Under the pieces are notes generated by a model. It did not search any database, was not told the origin of the DNA, and worked only from the letters and a program-made list of their open reading frames with translations. Position numbers and translations under genes: made by a program. From positions 10,602,001 through 10,666,000 of the forward strand of contig JAZAYU010000013.1 in assembly GCA_038501625.1 (NCBI GenBank): a stretch of 64,000 bases of DNA, in the 5' to 3' direction. Positions 12,338 through 23,012 of this stretch are shown piece after piece; within the stretch, counting starts at the first letter, position 1; each line of letters begins with the position of its first letter. Origin of the DNA: Corbicula japonica (taxonomy: Eukaryota; Mollusca; Bivalvia; Venerida; Cyrenidae).

Positions 12338-12544
12338 TTAACCCTTTACTCTTATGTAAAAGGCGAATAGTGTAGAGCAGAGGCAGACCAGATGGGTTTT
12401 AGATTTTACATTGATTGCTCAAACTCCCTTTTGGGGGGCCGCATTATTTAATTTTCATGAGGATTTTTGCCAGAAAATGAAAAAAAAAATCTGGATCTAC
12501 GCTTGTCTCATACGCGGTAAAAATATATGGAGTAAAGGGTTTAA
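12338..12544. mobile_element. TTAA-flanked MITE, same family as 424-621
   Basis: TTAA at 12338-12341 precedes CCCTTTACTC. The right end is GAGTAAAGGG followed by TTTAA. The 10-bp inverted ends are perfect. The right interior has ATCTGGATCTACGC, as in other family members. Confidence 0.6.
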
Positions 12545-12943
12545 ATATGTGTTATTTTCAATTTAGAAGTTAGATACTTAACAAATGTTTTCTGCTAAAT
12601 ATGAAGCAAAATTAATGATTTTAATACAGTCGATGACGATCAATATTGGTTTTCCTTATTTTTGGTTGACTTTAGCTAAAATTCGAATAAAGGTCTTATG
12701 ATTCAAATGGGGAAAAAACTTTTCACCAGGAAGAAGACATGCTTCACTGAAATGAAGAAATCGAACATGAACTGTTTTGTCATATCTGCCTGCATTTGAA
12801 TAAACTGCTTTAAACGGGTTCAATTCGGCCTCAAAATCGAAATGAAATGAATGTTTTCTTGAAAAGCAGGTTTGAAAAAAACCCACATGAAATTACTTTT
12901 ATACGAGTATATAGTTAAATACATGTTTTGAACTATAAAATAT

Positions 12944-13358
12944 GTATAACTAATTATGGATAAGAAGACAGTCACGTGATACTCATTTTATAAAACCAAA
13001 CTCTGTTTATACATGTATGACCAAGAACGATCGTATGACAGACATTGTCGATTTAAATATTTTTCCTGTAATCAATCCTCGTAAAAAAGAATGCAATATC
13101 AAATCCCTTAAACCTTTTGCTGAAAACCAATATTTATCCCTTTCCTCCATTAATACGCATTTTAAGCATGTGTGACCAGTGTGGATCCAGATCAGCCGGC
13201 ACATCCGTGCGACAAGTGCAGATCCTGATCAGGCGGCACGGATGTACCAGCTAATCTGGATCAACACTGTTTGCCCATGTCATAAAGATGTGTATATGGT
13301 GGGAAGTGTTTAATTAGCTTTTCTGTCACGTGGCTGTCTAATTATCGATATAGTTCTG
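12944..13358 (+). mobile_element. MITE of the GTCACGTGAC-ended family, interrupted by a nested element
   Basis: The left end is ATAACTAATTATGGATAAG then ACAGTCACGTGATACTC. The right end is TCTGTCACGTGGCTGTCTAA then TTATCGATATAGTTCT, its inverted counterpart. The interior block ATGCAATATCAAATCCC followed by GCTGAAAACCAATATTTA parallels 19720-19765 and 22915-22950. A second element (13134-13314) sits inside it. Confidence 0.7.
13134..13314. mobile_element. TTAA-family MITE nested inside another MITE
   Basis: It begins TTATCCCTTTCC and ends GGGAAGTGTTTAA. The interior has inverted GATCCAGATCAGCCGGCAC and GCTAATCTGGATCAACACTG blocks as in 424-621. It splits the host MITE, so it inserted later. 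Confidence 0.6.
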
Positions 13359-14520
13359 TACAGGTTAACAATCTAGAGCTTTTTTCACAAAATGAAAATA
13401 AATGAATTGCACAAAATAGCACAGTTCGGTGATTCGTATGACTCACTGGCAAACTGTTTCATCTCAAAACTTTAATAACTTTTAACAACAGTTTAGATCA
13501 TTAGCCGTCTGCTTTTTATGGAAATCTTACAACTTTCACAAATGCTTCGTTTTTTTAATGACACAAGATGAATGTAAATGCAAATTTATGATCTATTATA
13601 TCCCATTAAACTACGATCTACACCAAGTTAGGAATATACATGTTCCTATATTTCATTTGATGATATTTTAATAATCGAACATTTTACAAAAAGTTAGGTA
13701 AAATTGTGTTGTTTTAAAGACATTATTCAAGAAATTTCAAAAACAATCGTTTCCTTCAAAATGCCCTATGTTGTTGTTTTTTCTAAGCATATTATATGAG
13801 AGTTAGAAAAGCATAAATAGTCATAAAAACTGGAATTCTTAAAATCGAAAACAATGCTATACTGCAATTTTCAAACTATTGTGTTTATTTTAGTAGTGCG
13901 CCCACGATAAGACGTGAAAGTTGTTAATTTATCCCGTCAACGCTTAAGTTTTACACCCTTATCAAATGATGTCCATTTGCAGATAGTTAACCTCTTTGAC
14001 AAGCGGCGAGGACAGTGTTATTGCCGTTTAAGTAACAACTATCACTTAACGTTTGTTTACAAGGTTGCGTCTATATGGCCGCCGGCAACGTAAGGCGTAA
14101 AATTTTACGACATTGTCAAACAATTTACCATATCGAGGATAACAAGGTCAAAATCGTTCAATTAAAAAAATTCGTGGAAACAATGTTTCGTTTCTGTAAC
14201 ATAACTTTCATGTTATTTATGTAGTAATCGATGAGAACGACATTTAACACGTAAAACATGTCGTAACCTTGTCTATTACATATGTGTTTATATATTTTAA
14301 ACTAGATAAAATGTCATTGTTCACATGAACTCTCCGTCGATGGAATATCTATTCTAACCAACCTCGTTCACATCACAGCATTCTGCTTCTTTGAGCTTAA
14401 AGTGGCAAGAGTGGTCCACAACTAGGCTTATGGCTTTTTATCTCTAAAGCAAACGCTTTTCAGAGGCTGAATATACGGCGATGAAAAAATAGTCGAATTT
14501 ACGACCTATCCGAATAAACT
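13359..14520. other. Probable 3' flank or 3' UTR side of the PTB gene
   Basis: No reading frame is supported. On the minus strand this lies downstream of the PTB gene stop. A possible AATAAA polyadenylation signal on the minus strand lies at 13884-13889, about 630 bases past the stop. It is a weak call in AT-rich DNA. Confidence 0.3.
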
Positions 14521-15649
14521 TCACCTGTACATGGAATTCACGCGCCTCACAGCGCCACCTCGGCGGTCACTGTAGTCCATATCTACCCGTGGAGATAGTC
14601 CACCATCGTATTTTCCACTATGTCGCTCTATTCTCTTTGGTAACACAGCGTATCCATAGTCCATTTCTTTCCTTAGCATGTCACTTGGCATGCTTTGTGT
14701 AAGGTTTCTACTTGAATGATCATCCACTTTTGTGCGCAAAATCGGCGCATCACTATCTTCGTAATCTGCGGGTGGAATGTCAGTGATGTGTGAGGGACCC
14801 GTGTAAAGTACTGCCGAAGATCGCAGGTCTGACAAATTCCCCGAAGATCGGTTGCTACGGATACCCGCGGAATTTGAGGAAGCTGGTCGGGATTTCCTTG
14901 GATACTGGTCGTAGCTGGAGCTGCTTGTTGGCGTCATCGGACTACGTGGCGGATATACGTCAAAGCTGGTACTCGGTGTTCTTGGAGGCGTCTTTACACC
15001 TATGGAGCCGGAGTGCAGGGAAGCAGAAATTTTGTCGTCTGATGTATTAATTGAATTTGCTTGCCCCTCTGAACTTGTCGGCGAGGGAACCTCAATGCCG
15101 CTTTCGTCTGAACCATTACGGTGTCGATTCCCAACAATTGGAATTTGAAGGCATTTTCTTTTGTTAGCTTTTTCAATGTCCCCATGTCTTCGAACAATTG
15201 TATCATAATCCTTTGGTGGTAACAAAATTGGGGCAGCACCTTTCGTTTCTGTGAGACGGAGACGGGCTTTCAACTCGTCCGTTACTGAGTCGAACGGAAC
15301 AGCGTCTTTAAGACTCTGGAGATCTGGTTCTATGTCGTCACTTCCAGCGGAAGGGAATCCCTCGTCACTGAACGATCCAGAATCCGCACCAGAATCTTCG
15401 TAAAACGCTCTATCGCTCATACCATCTGAGGAATCAAACCGGTTGTGGTTCTGGACGGTGTTGTTCGTGCGCACGTGAACCGTGATAGGCACACGGCTCA
15501 GTGGACTTTCAATCTGCCCCTGTTGCATCAGCTGACGCTCGATCTCTGCCGTGCGGTCTCCATACATACTGATAATGTGGTTTACAAACCGCACGAATGT
15601 GGTCGCCGTCTCTGAGGAATCAAACCGGTAAACGTGCACATGAGCATAC
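14521..15649 (-). CDS. PTB/PID-domain adaptor protein, 3' coding exon (copy A)
   Basis: On the minus strand the exon opens at an acceptor TTTTTACAG (AG at 15651-15650) and joins the exon at 18161-18503 in phase: AG from one side and G from the other make an Arg codon. The first residues, YAHVHVYRFDSSETATTF then VRFVNHI, give the last beta strand and C-terminal helix of the PTB fold. About 340 low-complexity residues follow, rich in Ser, Pro and Asp, including SDESGIEVPSPTSSEG, TPPRTPSTSF and YPPRSP. These resemble disordered signalling tails with kinase and SH2/SH3 docking motifs. The frame ends SMYR-stop (TGA 14523-14521). The stop overlaps a strong donor-like CAG-GTGAAGT, so the exon could instead end at 14525 and continue elsewhere. 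No named family is assigned. Confidence 0.8.
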
Positions 15650-18160
15650 CTGTAAAAACGAAATTACATTTTAAAAATTTGTTTTATTTTTTTAATATAA
15701 TTAGTTTTTATAAACAGTTCTCGCAGTGGTCGGTTTTATCTATTGTACCTGACCTGGAACTGCTTTCTCTAACTTTAAGAATGAGAATATTAAAACAGAC
15801 TTAAGAGGAAAGAGTGTCATGTTTAAATACGACTGGCAACAGTACAATGTTTTAAACCCTAATATTGTCCAGGGTCTCATATCAGAAAACTGAGATAAGA
15901 TACAAGCCTCATATTTCCAGCAGCTTGTTGACTGGAACTGTATCTAGTTTCCGAATGAACCAATGACAAGCTACTGTTTTGCAATCTTTGGGGCAGCAGA
16001 CAACATAAAAATGGCGGCTTATTCAATACAGAATACCTTGTCAAACATTTTTTGTCTAGATTTTTGAATATTTTGTGATCATTATATGACAGGATATAAC
16101 GAAGAAGTTCGTGAATATGGGTAGAACTGTATTGATTCAAGCACCGATACGGAGATCTCCGACGATATACCGATGTTTCCCGATGTCTTACGGACGAAAC
16201 CGGAAAACATCGTCCGAAATGTCAGATCTCGTAATCGGAATAACCCGAATCAGGGAAAAATATGGCATGGTATTGATAACCCGGGACAACCCACACACTT
16301 CAAGTGCCTTTTATAGCAGCCGAGAGATACTTAGACAGTGAGTGAATAATGCATGTCGATCAAATAACTGTTCGATAAGTTTAAGCTTCCATGACGATAA
16401 AGGAATGTAGAATGTAATGATCAGTATATTTATCGGACAGATCTGCTTTTGATGTTCGTTATAAATCATTAAGAGAACAAATGATAAGCGCAATATTTCT
16501 AAAAATAGGCATTAAACGACTCAAAAAATGCTTTAATGAAAGGTAGTCTGTATTAAAGTTTCTAGTCTAGAAATATTTTCAAACTGCAAATGAAGAGGAA
16601 GTGTTGCGTGAAATAAGATAATTGGCAAAAATTTCAGTTCTGTGATACTGAAATGTTGTTAATAATGATAATGGTGCATTAACTAATTAACTGAATGGTG
16701 GTAGGTATAGATCCTTACAAGATTGCAATGATGTGAAGGCTTATATATGACTTAACTGCTGGCAATGTTTTCAACAGTGCTCAAGTATTAAACTTGCGAG
16801 CTCTTGAGAAAATGCAAATTTATCAGTTTTTAAACTTTAAACACGAACGTGTTCGAAATTATTTGCAAGTAGCCCGATCAGCTATTTTGGCATAGAGCGA
16901 TACTTGAAATCCCAGGGTTTGGTTCGATCCCCTGGCGCTATTTCTATCTCCTCAGTAACAGTTTGACATAAGACAACTGTTACTCCGTTTTTTAAACGAA
17001 TTATTAGTGAGAAGTGTCAACTAACCGTAAAAAATTTGAGATTGTGAATCAGTCTAAAACTCAAGCTTGAGATTTTGTTGTTGTTTAACTAATCAGTATG
17101 ACATAAGACACCACTTGCTCAATTATTTAAACAAATGTTAAGTGAGAAGTCTCGACTAACCATAACAAAACAGATATTGAGAACCAGTCTAAAACTCAAG
17201 TTTGTGCTTGGTTAATTTTGAAAATAAGATTATTTTATTCAATTAATCAACTGCTTGAAATGAAGAATGTTTTCTGAATGTGCCATTCCTGATATGAATA
17301 TTTCACTTCTTCCCAAGTCACAAATAATTTTTGTACAAGCCCAGATACATATCGTGGGATGAGACAAAGACTGTTCTATGTGATACTAAATAAAGAGGAA
17401 CTTAGAACTTTGTTGTCTTATCCCACGATATATAAAATCTAGGCAACACGGTAAGGTTCACTTAATCGTCGGCACATAGCTGCAAGAATGCCGACTAGCC
17501 TAAGGTAAAATCCTCAAAACAAACAAACAGTTTTCAATTTATGTCTTATTATACTCTTTACTGAATATGAACTATAAATGTTTAACGAAAAAAGAATTCA
17601 GTCCATTCATTCTAAGTGTTTAAACTATCTTGATACTTTGCCATCTGTCACATTGAAGATATCTTCAGCAAAGGAGATATAAATCAATCGCTCTAAGGAG
17701 GGGATGGGTTTGCAAACGGTTCTCTCTTAATTTTTGGAAAGCTCACTGATTTATACTGCCAGACGTGGTGCTAATAATGAGTCCTAAATTACGGAGTTCT
17801 AACTCTATCAAAGCAGAATTTATGGTCTTTAAAAACACTTTTAAAATATTGACAGATAGTCTACAAATAAAAGATCGATGCAATTATGTCTTATTTAACG
17901 CATATACATAATGTATCATTTAAATGTTGTTTGTTGGTAAAATGTTGTTCTTGTGTTTTTTCTTTTTTGAAGGGAAGGATATATTTAATTTATATAAGAA
18001 CAGTGCATTTTTAAATGTATACTGTATACATGGTATATTAAAATTAACTGTTATTTAGTTAAAAGAAAAAATGTCCCTTAAACGAGTAAATATTAGAAAT
18101 AACGAGGAAATAATACTTTTTTATCATAATCATGTAGATAGAGAATAAATGCCTGATTAC
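15650..18160 (-). other. Intron of the PTB-domain gene (copy A)
   Basis: The 2,511-bp intron has a GTAATC donor at 18160-18155 and a polypyrimidine tract plus CAG acceptor ending at 15650. It is a phase-2 intron. It holds a tRNA-like element at 16869-16945 and two weak half-arms of the foldback family (about 17036-17075 and 17165-17200). Copy B has the counterpart at 35547-38057. Confidence 0.75.
16869..16945 (+). mobile_element. tRNA-like SINE-type element
   Basis: A perfect B box GGTTCGATCCC sits in a T-arm-like hairpin with CCAGG/CCTGG stems (about 16912-16935). An A-box-like TGGCATAGAGCG lies upstream at about 16888. The acceptor stem is not convincing. It is probably a SINE head inside the intron. 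Copy B: about 36766-36842. Confidence 0.45.
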
Positions 18161-18503
18161 CTTTGAGTTCTCGGTACATAGCCAAGATATATGCATGCAA
18201 CAACGTCATCCGGTGAACCGTCCGCTGGGTTCAGAGCCTGCACGGCAAATGTGATGTCACGTGACGGAATTATCGGAAATTTGATTGTCTTTATCTTCTT
18301 TCCTTTCTTCCGTTCGTCTTGGATATCTTGTGTGATTTTCATTTCTTTTTTGCCGACTTGCAGAGTCAACTTTGGAGCGTACTTCCATTTCTTGACTTTT
18401 CTTCGGAGGTCGTTAACGACAGGGTCCGTGTAACGAGTCCCTCTTATTCCGTTTGTTTCCACCCATCCTAAAAACTGCACATAGAACTGCTGCTTCTTTC
18501 CAC
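18161..18503 (-). CDS. PTB/PID-domain adaptor protein, exon with the PTB core (copy A)
   Basis: This 343-bp minus-strand exon encodes most of a phosphotyrosine-binding fold: FYVQFLGWVETNGIRG (first strand), a basic helix around VVNDLRRKVKKWK, then LTLQVGKKEMKI, the lysine-rich turn, FPIIPSRDITFAVQ and DVVACIYLGYVPRTQ. PTB domains bind NPxY-type tails or phosphoinositides and act as membrane-proximal adaptors. Ligand specificity cannot be judged here. The donor is CAAAG-GTAATC at 18160. Upstream there are two options. An acceptor TTAG ending at 18504 would mean earlier exons are unseen. An ATG at 18510-18508 with A at -3 would start the protein here. With the exon at 14521-15649 the joined frame is about 489 residues. 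Confidence 0.8.
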
Positions 18504-19514
18504 CTAACATGTTAATATGTTAATATTTTCTCCAAAGCGTTTACTATGAATCTTCAATTAATATAATATCTACCGAGTATATATTTTAAATTAACATCAG
18601 TTACTCAATGATTGTCACACCATCTGTTGCTCAGACGTGCTTTTAAATTTCCGAGAAAAAAATGTCACTGCACAAAATTCGTTAATTAATAAATCGGTGT
18701 TGACAGGCCGCTTGTCTCCTCTCAAATACAGCCTCAGTGACTACTTTTTTCTTCTATAGTACACCTGTCGTAAACCACACCGTCCTCTCAATGAAATTCT
18801 TAAACCGCGCGCATGAATACGTTGTTAAATACCGAATACGGATAGGTGTAAATCGGTTTTTGGACGGGTATCAACAAACCGGACCCAAATTCCGATTACG
18901 GCTCGCTTCTCATGACGGCCTTTCAAAGGTGGGATTGTGTTACTGAAAATCGTTGTAGATTATAGATAAAAGTTTGAAATAATATCTTTAAATCTGTAAA
19001 AAGAATAATAGAAAAATGACAATGGGCATTAATAAAGGTGGATCAACACGTTTATTTTCGGTAATCTTCTCTAAGCAGACTACCATTTTCTCCTAAATGG
19101 TGTATTTACTCTTAATTAGAAGTAGTATTTTGTAACTAGTAAGGAAACTAGATAGAAAAAAAACAGGGGACCATGGCGACTAAATTCAAACTATTATTGA
19201 AGAAGCATTATTTTTTATCTTATATAATAAATTTCCTTAAAAGCATATTTTCCGCGTAGGATGTTAACAATAGATAAACGATGTACATACAATTTCGTGT
19301 TGTTGTTGAGAAGCAAGAAGAAATATTAGATCGAAATATCCACAATTCAACCCCAAGGACAACTATTAAACCGATTTGATGATGATAAATTAACAAAACA
19401 AACAGCATATTTGTAAATGAAGGTGTAAATGATTATAATTTCCAGCATCTGTTACATTTGTAATATGTTATGAATACATGAATTTTATGTCGAATGTGAG
19501 AAAATAAGCTTCTG
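18504..19514. other. AT-rich flank upstream of the PTB exon
   Basis: On the minus strand this is immediately 5' of the PTB-core exon, and could be promoter or intron. A 28-codon plus-strand reading frame (19173-19259) starts in a favourable ACCATGG context but is too short to support as a gene. Nothing else stands out. Confidence 0.35.
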
Positions 19515-20769
19515 TATAACTGAACTTGGATAAGTAGACAGTCACGTGGTACTGCGTTTATTTAACCAAGACTGAATTTGTTTCAGAAAGAATGGACCAC
19601 ACCAATATGTCCTCGTATGTGGCGGCCGGATTCTTAAACTGGGAACTCACAACAACTACTAATGTGGCAGATTAGTATGAAATAAATACTTAACAGTGAT
19701 CAATACTCATTCAGAGAACATGCCAATATCAAAATTTGTAAATCTTTTTGCAGAAAAACTATATTTAAATATTTTGTCACGTGACTGTCTTGTTATAGAC
19801 ATTTGTCTGTCATGAGACTGTCCAGTTATCGATACTTGTCTGCCAAGTGACTGTCTAGTTATCGAATCTTGACTGTCACGTGACTGTCTAGTTATCGATA
19901 CTTGTCTGTCACGTTACTGTCTAGTTATCGATACTTGCCTGTCACGTGACTGTCTAGTTATCGATACTTGTCTGTCACGTTACTGTCTAGTTATCGATAC
20001 TTGTCTGTCACGTGACTGTCTAGTTATTGATACTTGTCTGTCACGTTACTGTCAAGTTATCGATACTTGTCTGTCGCGTTACTGTCTAGTTATCGATACT
20101 TGTTTGTCACGTGACTGTCTAGTAATCGACGCTTGTCTGTCACGTAACTGTCTAGTTATCGATATTTGTCTGTCACGTGACTGTCTAGTTATTGATACTT
20201 GTCTGTCACGTTACTGTCTAGTTATTGACGCTTGTCTGTCACGTGACTGTCTAGTTATCGATATTTGTCTGTCACGTAACTGTCTAGTTATCGATACTTT
20301 TATGTCACGTTACATTCTAGTTATCGATACTTGTCTGTCACGTTACTTTCTAGTTATCGATACTTGTCTGTCACGTGACTGTCTAGTTATCGATATTTGT
20401 CTGTCACGTTACTGTCTGGTTATCGATACTTGTATGTCACGTTACATTCTAGTTATCGATACTTGTCTGTCACGTTACTTTCTAGTTATCGATACTTGTC
20501 TGTCACGTTACTGTCTAGTTATCGATACTTGTCTGTCACGTTACTGTCTAGTTATCGATACTTGTCTGTCACGTTACATTCTAGTTATCGATACTTGTCT
20601 GTCACGTTACTTTCTAGTTATCGATACTTACCTGTCACGTGACTGTCTAGTTATTGATACTTGTCTGTCACGTTACTGTCTAGTTATCAACACTTGTCAG
20701 TCACGTTGTTGTTTAGTTATCGCTACTTGTCTGTCACGTTACTGTCTAGTTATCAGTAACATACTATAA
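19515..20769 (+). mobile_element. MITE whose right terminal repeat has become a satellite array
   Basis: The left end is TATAACTGAACTTGGATAAG followed by ACAGTCACGTGGTAC. The interior (about 19668-19765) aligns with the compact member at 22784-23012 through an ATAAATACTT, then GTGATCAATACTCATTC, then AGAACATGCCAATATCAAA series. Where that element has a single right end, this one has about 30 tandem copies. The last copy leads into TATCAGTAACATACTATAA, the expected outer terminus. Copy B is at 39412-40666. Confidence 0.75.
19773..20757 (+). repeat. 33-bp minisatellite derived from a transposon end, about 30 units
   Basis: The unit reads CTTGTCTGTCACGT, then TACTG or GACTG, then TCTAGTTATCGATA. 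Nine units keep an intact CACGTG and the rest mostly have CACGTT or CACGTA. Units around 20297-20692 follow a four-unit, 132-bp higher-order pattern (ACATTC, ACTTTC, then two ACTG types). The 33-bp period gives stop-free frames such as 20104-20769 with an 11-residue repeat. I do not regard these as genes. Confidence 0.95.
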
Positions 20770-21314
20770 TAAAAGTTTATGTTTGGTTAACAAAAATGTT
20801 GACTAAATTCTTTTTAACGATATCTCACGATGGTCAAATTTTGAAATTTACACTTAAAATTTAACCGGTGTTGTAAGAATGCAGTCCGAGAGACAAGCCT
20901 CGGGAAGTTCCCACCTTGACAAAATCTAACAAAAACATTATAAGAATAAAGTTATAATATTACTTACCTCCACCTCAAATTTTTCAAATTGTAAAGCATA
21001 TTTCGGTAAGGTTCTGAAATTTGATCAAAGCTTTTCATTTTATCATTTCACACAATAAAAATTCTTTACTTGCAATATAATCATAATAGTATAGACTAGA
21101 GTTCCTTCTTTTTTTCTCAAATTCATACCAAACAAAGATGAAAGTATTGTGCTTTAAACCGCATTACGCTGCCTGGTGGATTTTGTTTCCTTTGTACCCT
21201 GCCCCCATGATGCTAAAAGGGAACTTTTTATTTAAAAAAGTGTAACTTGCATATCAGGAATAGCAACACTCAGAAAACACAGCCTCCCCACACAGCCAGA
21301 AAGCAGAGAGGAAA
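20770..21314. other. AT-rich sequence, no feature seen
   Basis: No gene or clear repeat is supported. It is shared with copy B (40667-41211). Confidence 0.4.
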
Positions 21315-21329
21315 AGAGAGCATAGGTTT

Positions 21330-21415
21330 ATAAAATTATCATTTTTGTTTAAAATTATCAGATTTTGTTTATAAATTATCAGTTTCTGTTTATAAAATTA
21401 TCAGTTTCAAAGAAG
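21330..21415. repeat. Short tandem repeat of about 26 bp
   Basis: Four imperfect copies of an AAATTATCAGTTTCTGTTTAT-like unit lie here. One endpoint of the 1.07-kb deletion in copy B falls in this array. Confidence 0.7.
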
Positions 21416-21944
21416 ATCCAACATAATTATAATTCTCGGAGGAAAACCCGGATGGAACCACCTGTATTCTTTACATACACGAGATATTTGAAAGAATAAC
21501 TCCCTTACGTGACGGATTTTTGCTCTGAGATGATTTGGACCCACAACGCCAATGACCTGCGAATGACGGTCAACATTATGTAAGCCAAAGGCTACAAATT
21601 CCATTCATTTCGTTTAAATATTAAGTAATATTTTCTATATGAATTATGAATTTATTACAGGTACAACTACCTACATGTTCGGTGTCTTCCCGATGACTAA
21701 CCCGTGAAAAATATTGATATTTTATTACTGTCAGGTTTGACATTTATTTCAAATGCGATATTTTTCATGAACATAAATTTAAGATTAAGATAATAAATTT
21801 ACATCCCTTAAAGTTATAGTCGGTCCCATTAAAAACAAGTAATTCATTGAAGAATAACATGTATTCTAGCAAAATTGTATCCCATGTTGTCAGTGATAAA
21901 AATGATTAGGGATATTGTTTTATTGCGGATTGCGGATAATATAC

Positions 21945-22035
21945 TTGTAAAAGTGGTATTTGACAGTCATGCGACCGAATGTTAGAAATATGTCAAAATC
22001 ATATTATTTGGCAGTCGTGAGTTCGAATCCATTTG
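21945..22035 (+). mobile_element. tRNA-like element (B box only)
   Basis: A B box GAGTTCGAATCC occurs at about 22019-22030, with a TGGTATTTGACAGTC A-box-like block upstream. No full cloverleaf is visible. Copy C: 57221-57311. Absent from B. Confidence 0.35.
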
Positions 22036-22189
22036 AAACCGATCTAAGATTTACATGTTCATTTATTTAGTTAAATATTTAAGCAACTTAGAAATATTTT
22101 TGTTTTGTTTACTTCAGGTCTATTTTACACTTCATTCTTTAGGAAAGCTGAGATTTAAGCCTTTCTTGATAAATTTATTATTAAATAAG

Positions 22190-22262
22190 CTATAAGTGGG
22201 AATCGAACCCGTAACCGTTATTCCAGCCTGACACAATGAAAAAGTTCGGCAACATGCGCAAG
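22190..22262 (-). mobile_element. tRNA-like element, minus strand
   Basis: The minus strand reads ACGGGTTCGATTCCCACTT, a perfect B box (22198-22210 region). The upstream part resembles a tRNA body only weakly. Copy C: 57466-57538. Absent from B. Confidence 0.45.
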
Positions 22263-22783
22263 TTTGTTTTCGTCTATTTCGGTTATTTTTGGCAACATGC
22301 GCTAGTCTGTTTTCGTCTATTTCGATAATTCTGCTCCGTAGTTGAACGAGAATTTTTGGACCTAGTAGATCTTTAACGAATTTCGACACCTTTGTGCAAA
22401 AAAGGTATAGCTTCTTCTTACTTCAATAGTACTTATACTGTTTTTGCACTGGGGTGACGAAGTTGTTTTAGTATCAATATGAAACCGGATTCCTGTTTGT
22501 TTGCGACACATTCTTTACCTAATCGAAAGCTATTGAAGCTGTTTTCGTCAATTTTAGGGAAGTAATGTGCTGCTTTGTAAATGAAGCCCGGAGGGAGGTA
22601 AATGAAAGTTGACGAAAATTTGATACAATCTAGAACATCGCATTAGAAAGCCAATTGCGAATCTCCATATATAATGTAATATAGTTGATAACTTTCCACT
22701 TTCATCCTCCACATTCATTTAATAAGTATTTGAAATATTCCAACAATTACGTACAGCGGCATTTTATTTTTTTCGTTGGGATT

Positions 22784-23012
22784 TTATAACTGGTTATGGA
22801 TAAAAAAACAGTCACGTGATATTTACTATGTTTAGATAACCACGAATTATCTTATGGCAGAATAGGCGAGTTAAATACTTGTTTCTGTGATCAATATTCA
22901 TCTATAGAACATTCCGATATCAAGTCTGTAATAGTTGCGCTGATAAACCATATACTGGCTTTCATGCACCTGTCTGTCACGTGACCGTCTAGTTATCCAT
23001 AACGTACTATAA
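22784..23012 (+). mobile_element. Compact MITE of the GTCACGTGAC-ended family
   Basis: The left end GGTTATGGATAA then ACAGTCACGTGATA mirrors the right end TGTCACGTGACCGTCTAG then TTATCCATAAC. The element is about 229 bp with no coding capacity. It is the simplest family member and the reference for reading the array at 19515-20769. Copies: B 41607-41835, C 58060-58290. Confidence 0.75.

Larger units (their letters stand above)
21416..22783. other. Non-coding sequence, mostly missing from copy B
   Basis: The part up to about 22476 is absent from B. It contains two tRNA-like elements (below). Short minus-strand reading frames (21407-21604 and 22132-22389) have no recognised domain, and the second overlaps a tRNA-like repeat. 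Confidence 0.4.

Noticed and set aside
19173..19259. 28-codon frame starting ACCATGGCGAC, with a basic-hydrophobic N-terminus
   Set aside because: Good start context but a stop after 28 codons, and no donor or homology that I can support.
19773..20757. CRISPR-like array of regular 33-bp repeats
   Set aside because: The units are contiguous with no unique spacers, and the setting is eukaryotic.
20104..20769. 221-residue protein with an 11-residue LSRYCLVIDTC-type repeat
   Set aside because: It is the translation of a 33-bp minisatellite made from a transposon end. The period divisible by three explains the open frame.
21407..21604. Possible small minus-strand exon encoding VIGVVGPNHLRAKIRH between AG and GTAAGG
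   Set aside because: The splice-like borders are suggestive, but the piece is 48 bp with no partner exon, and the section is deleted in B.
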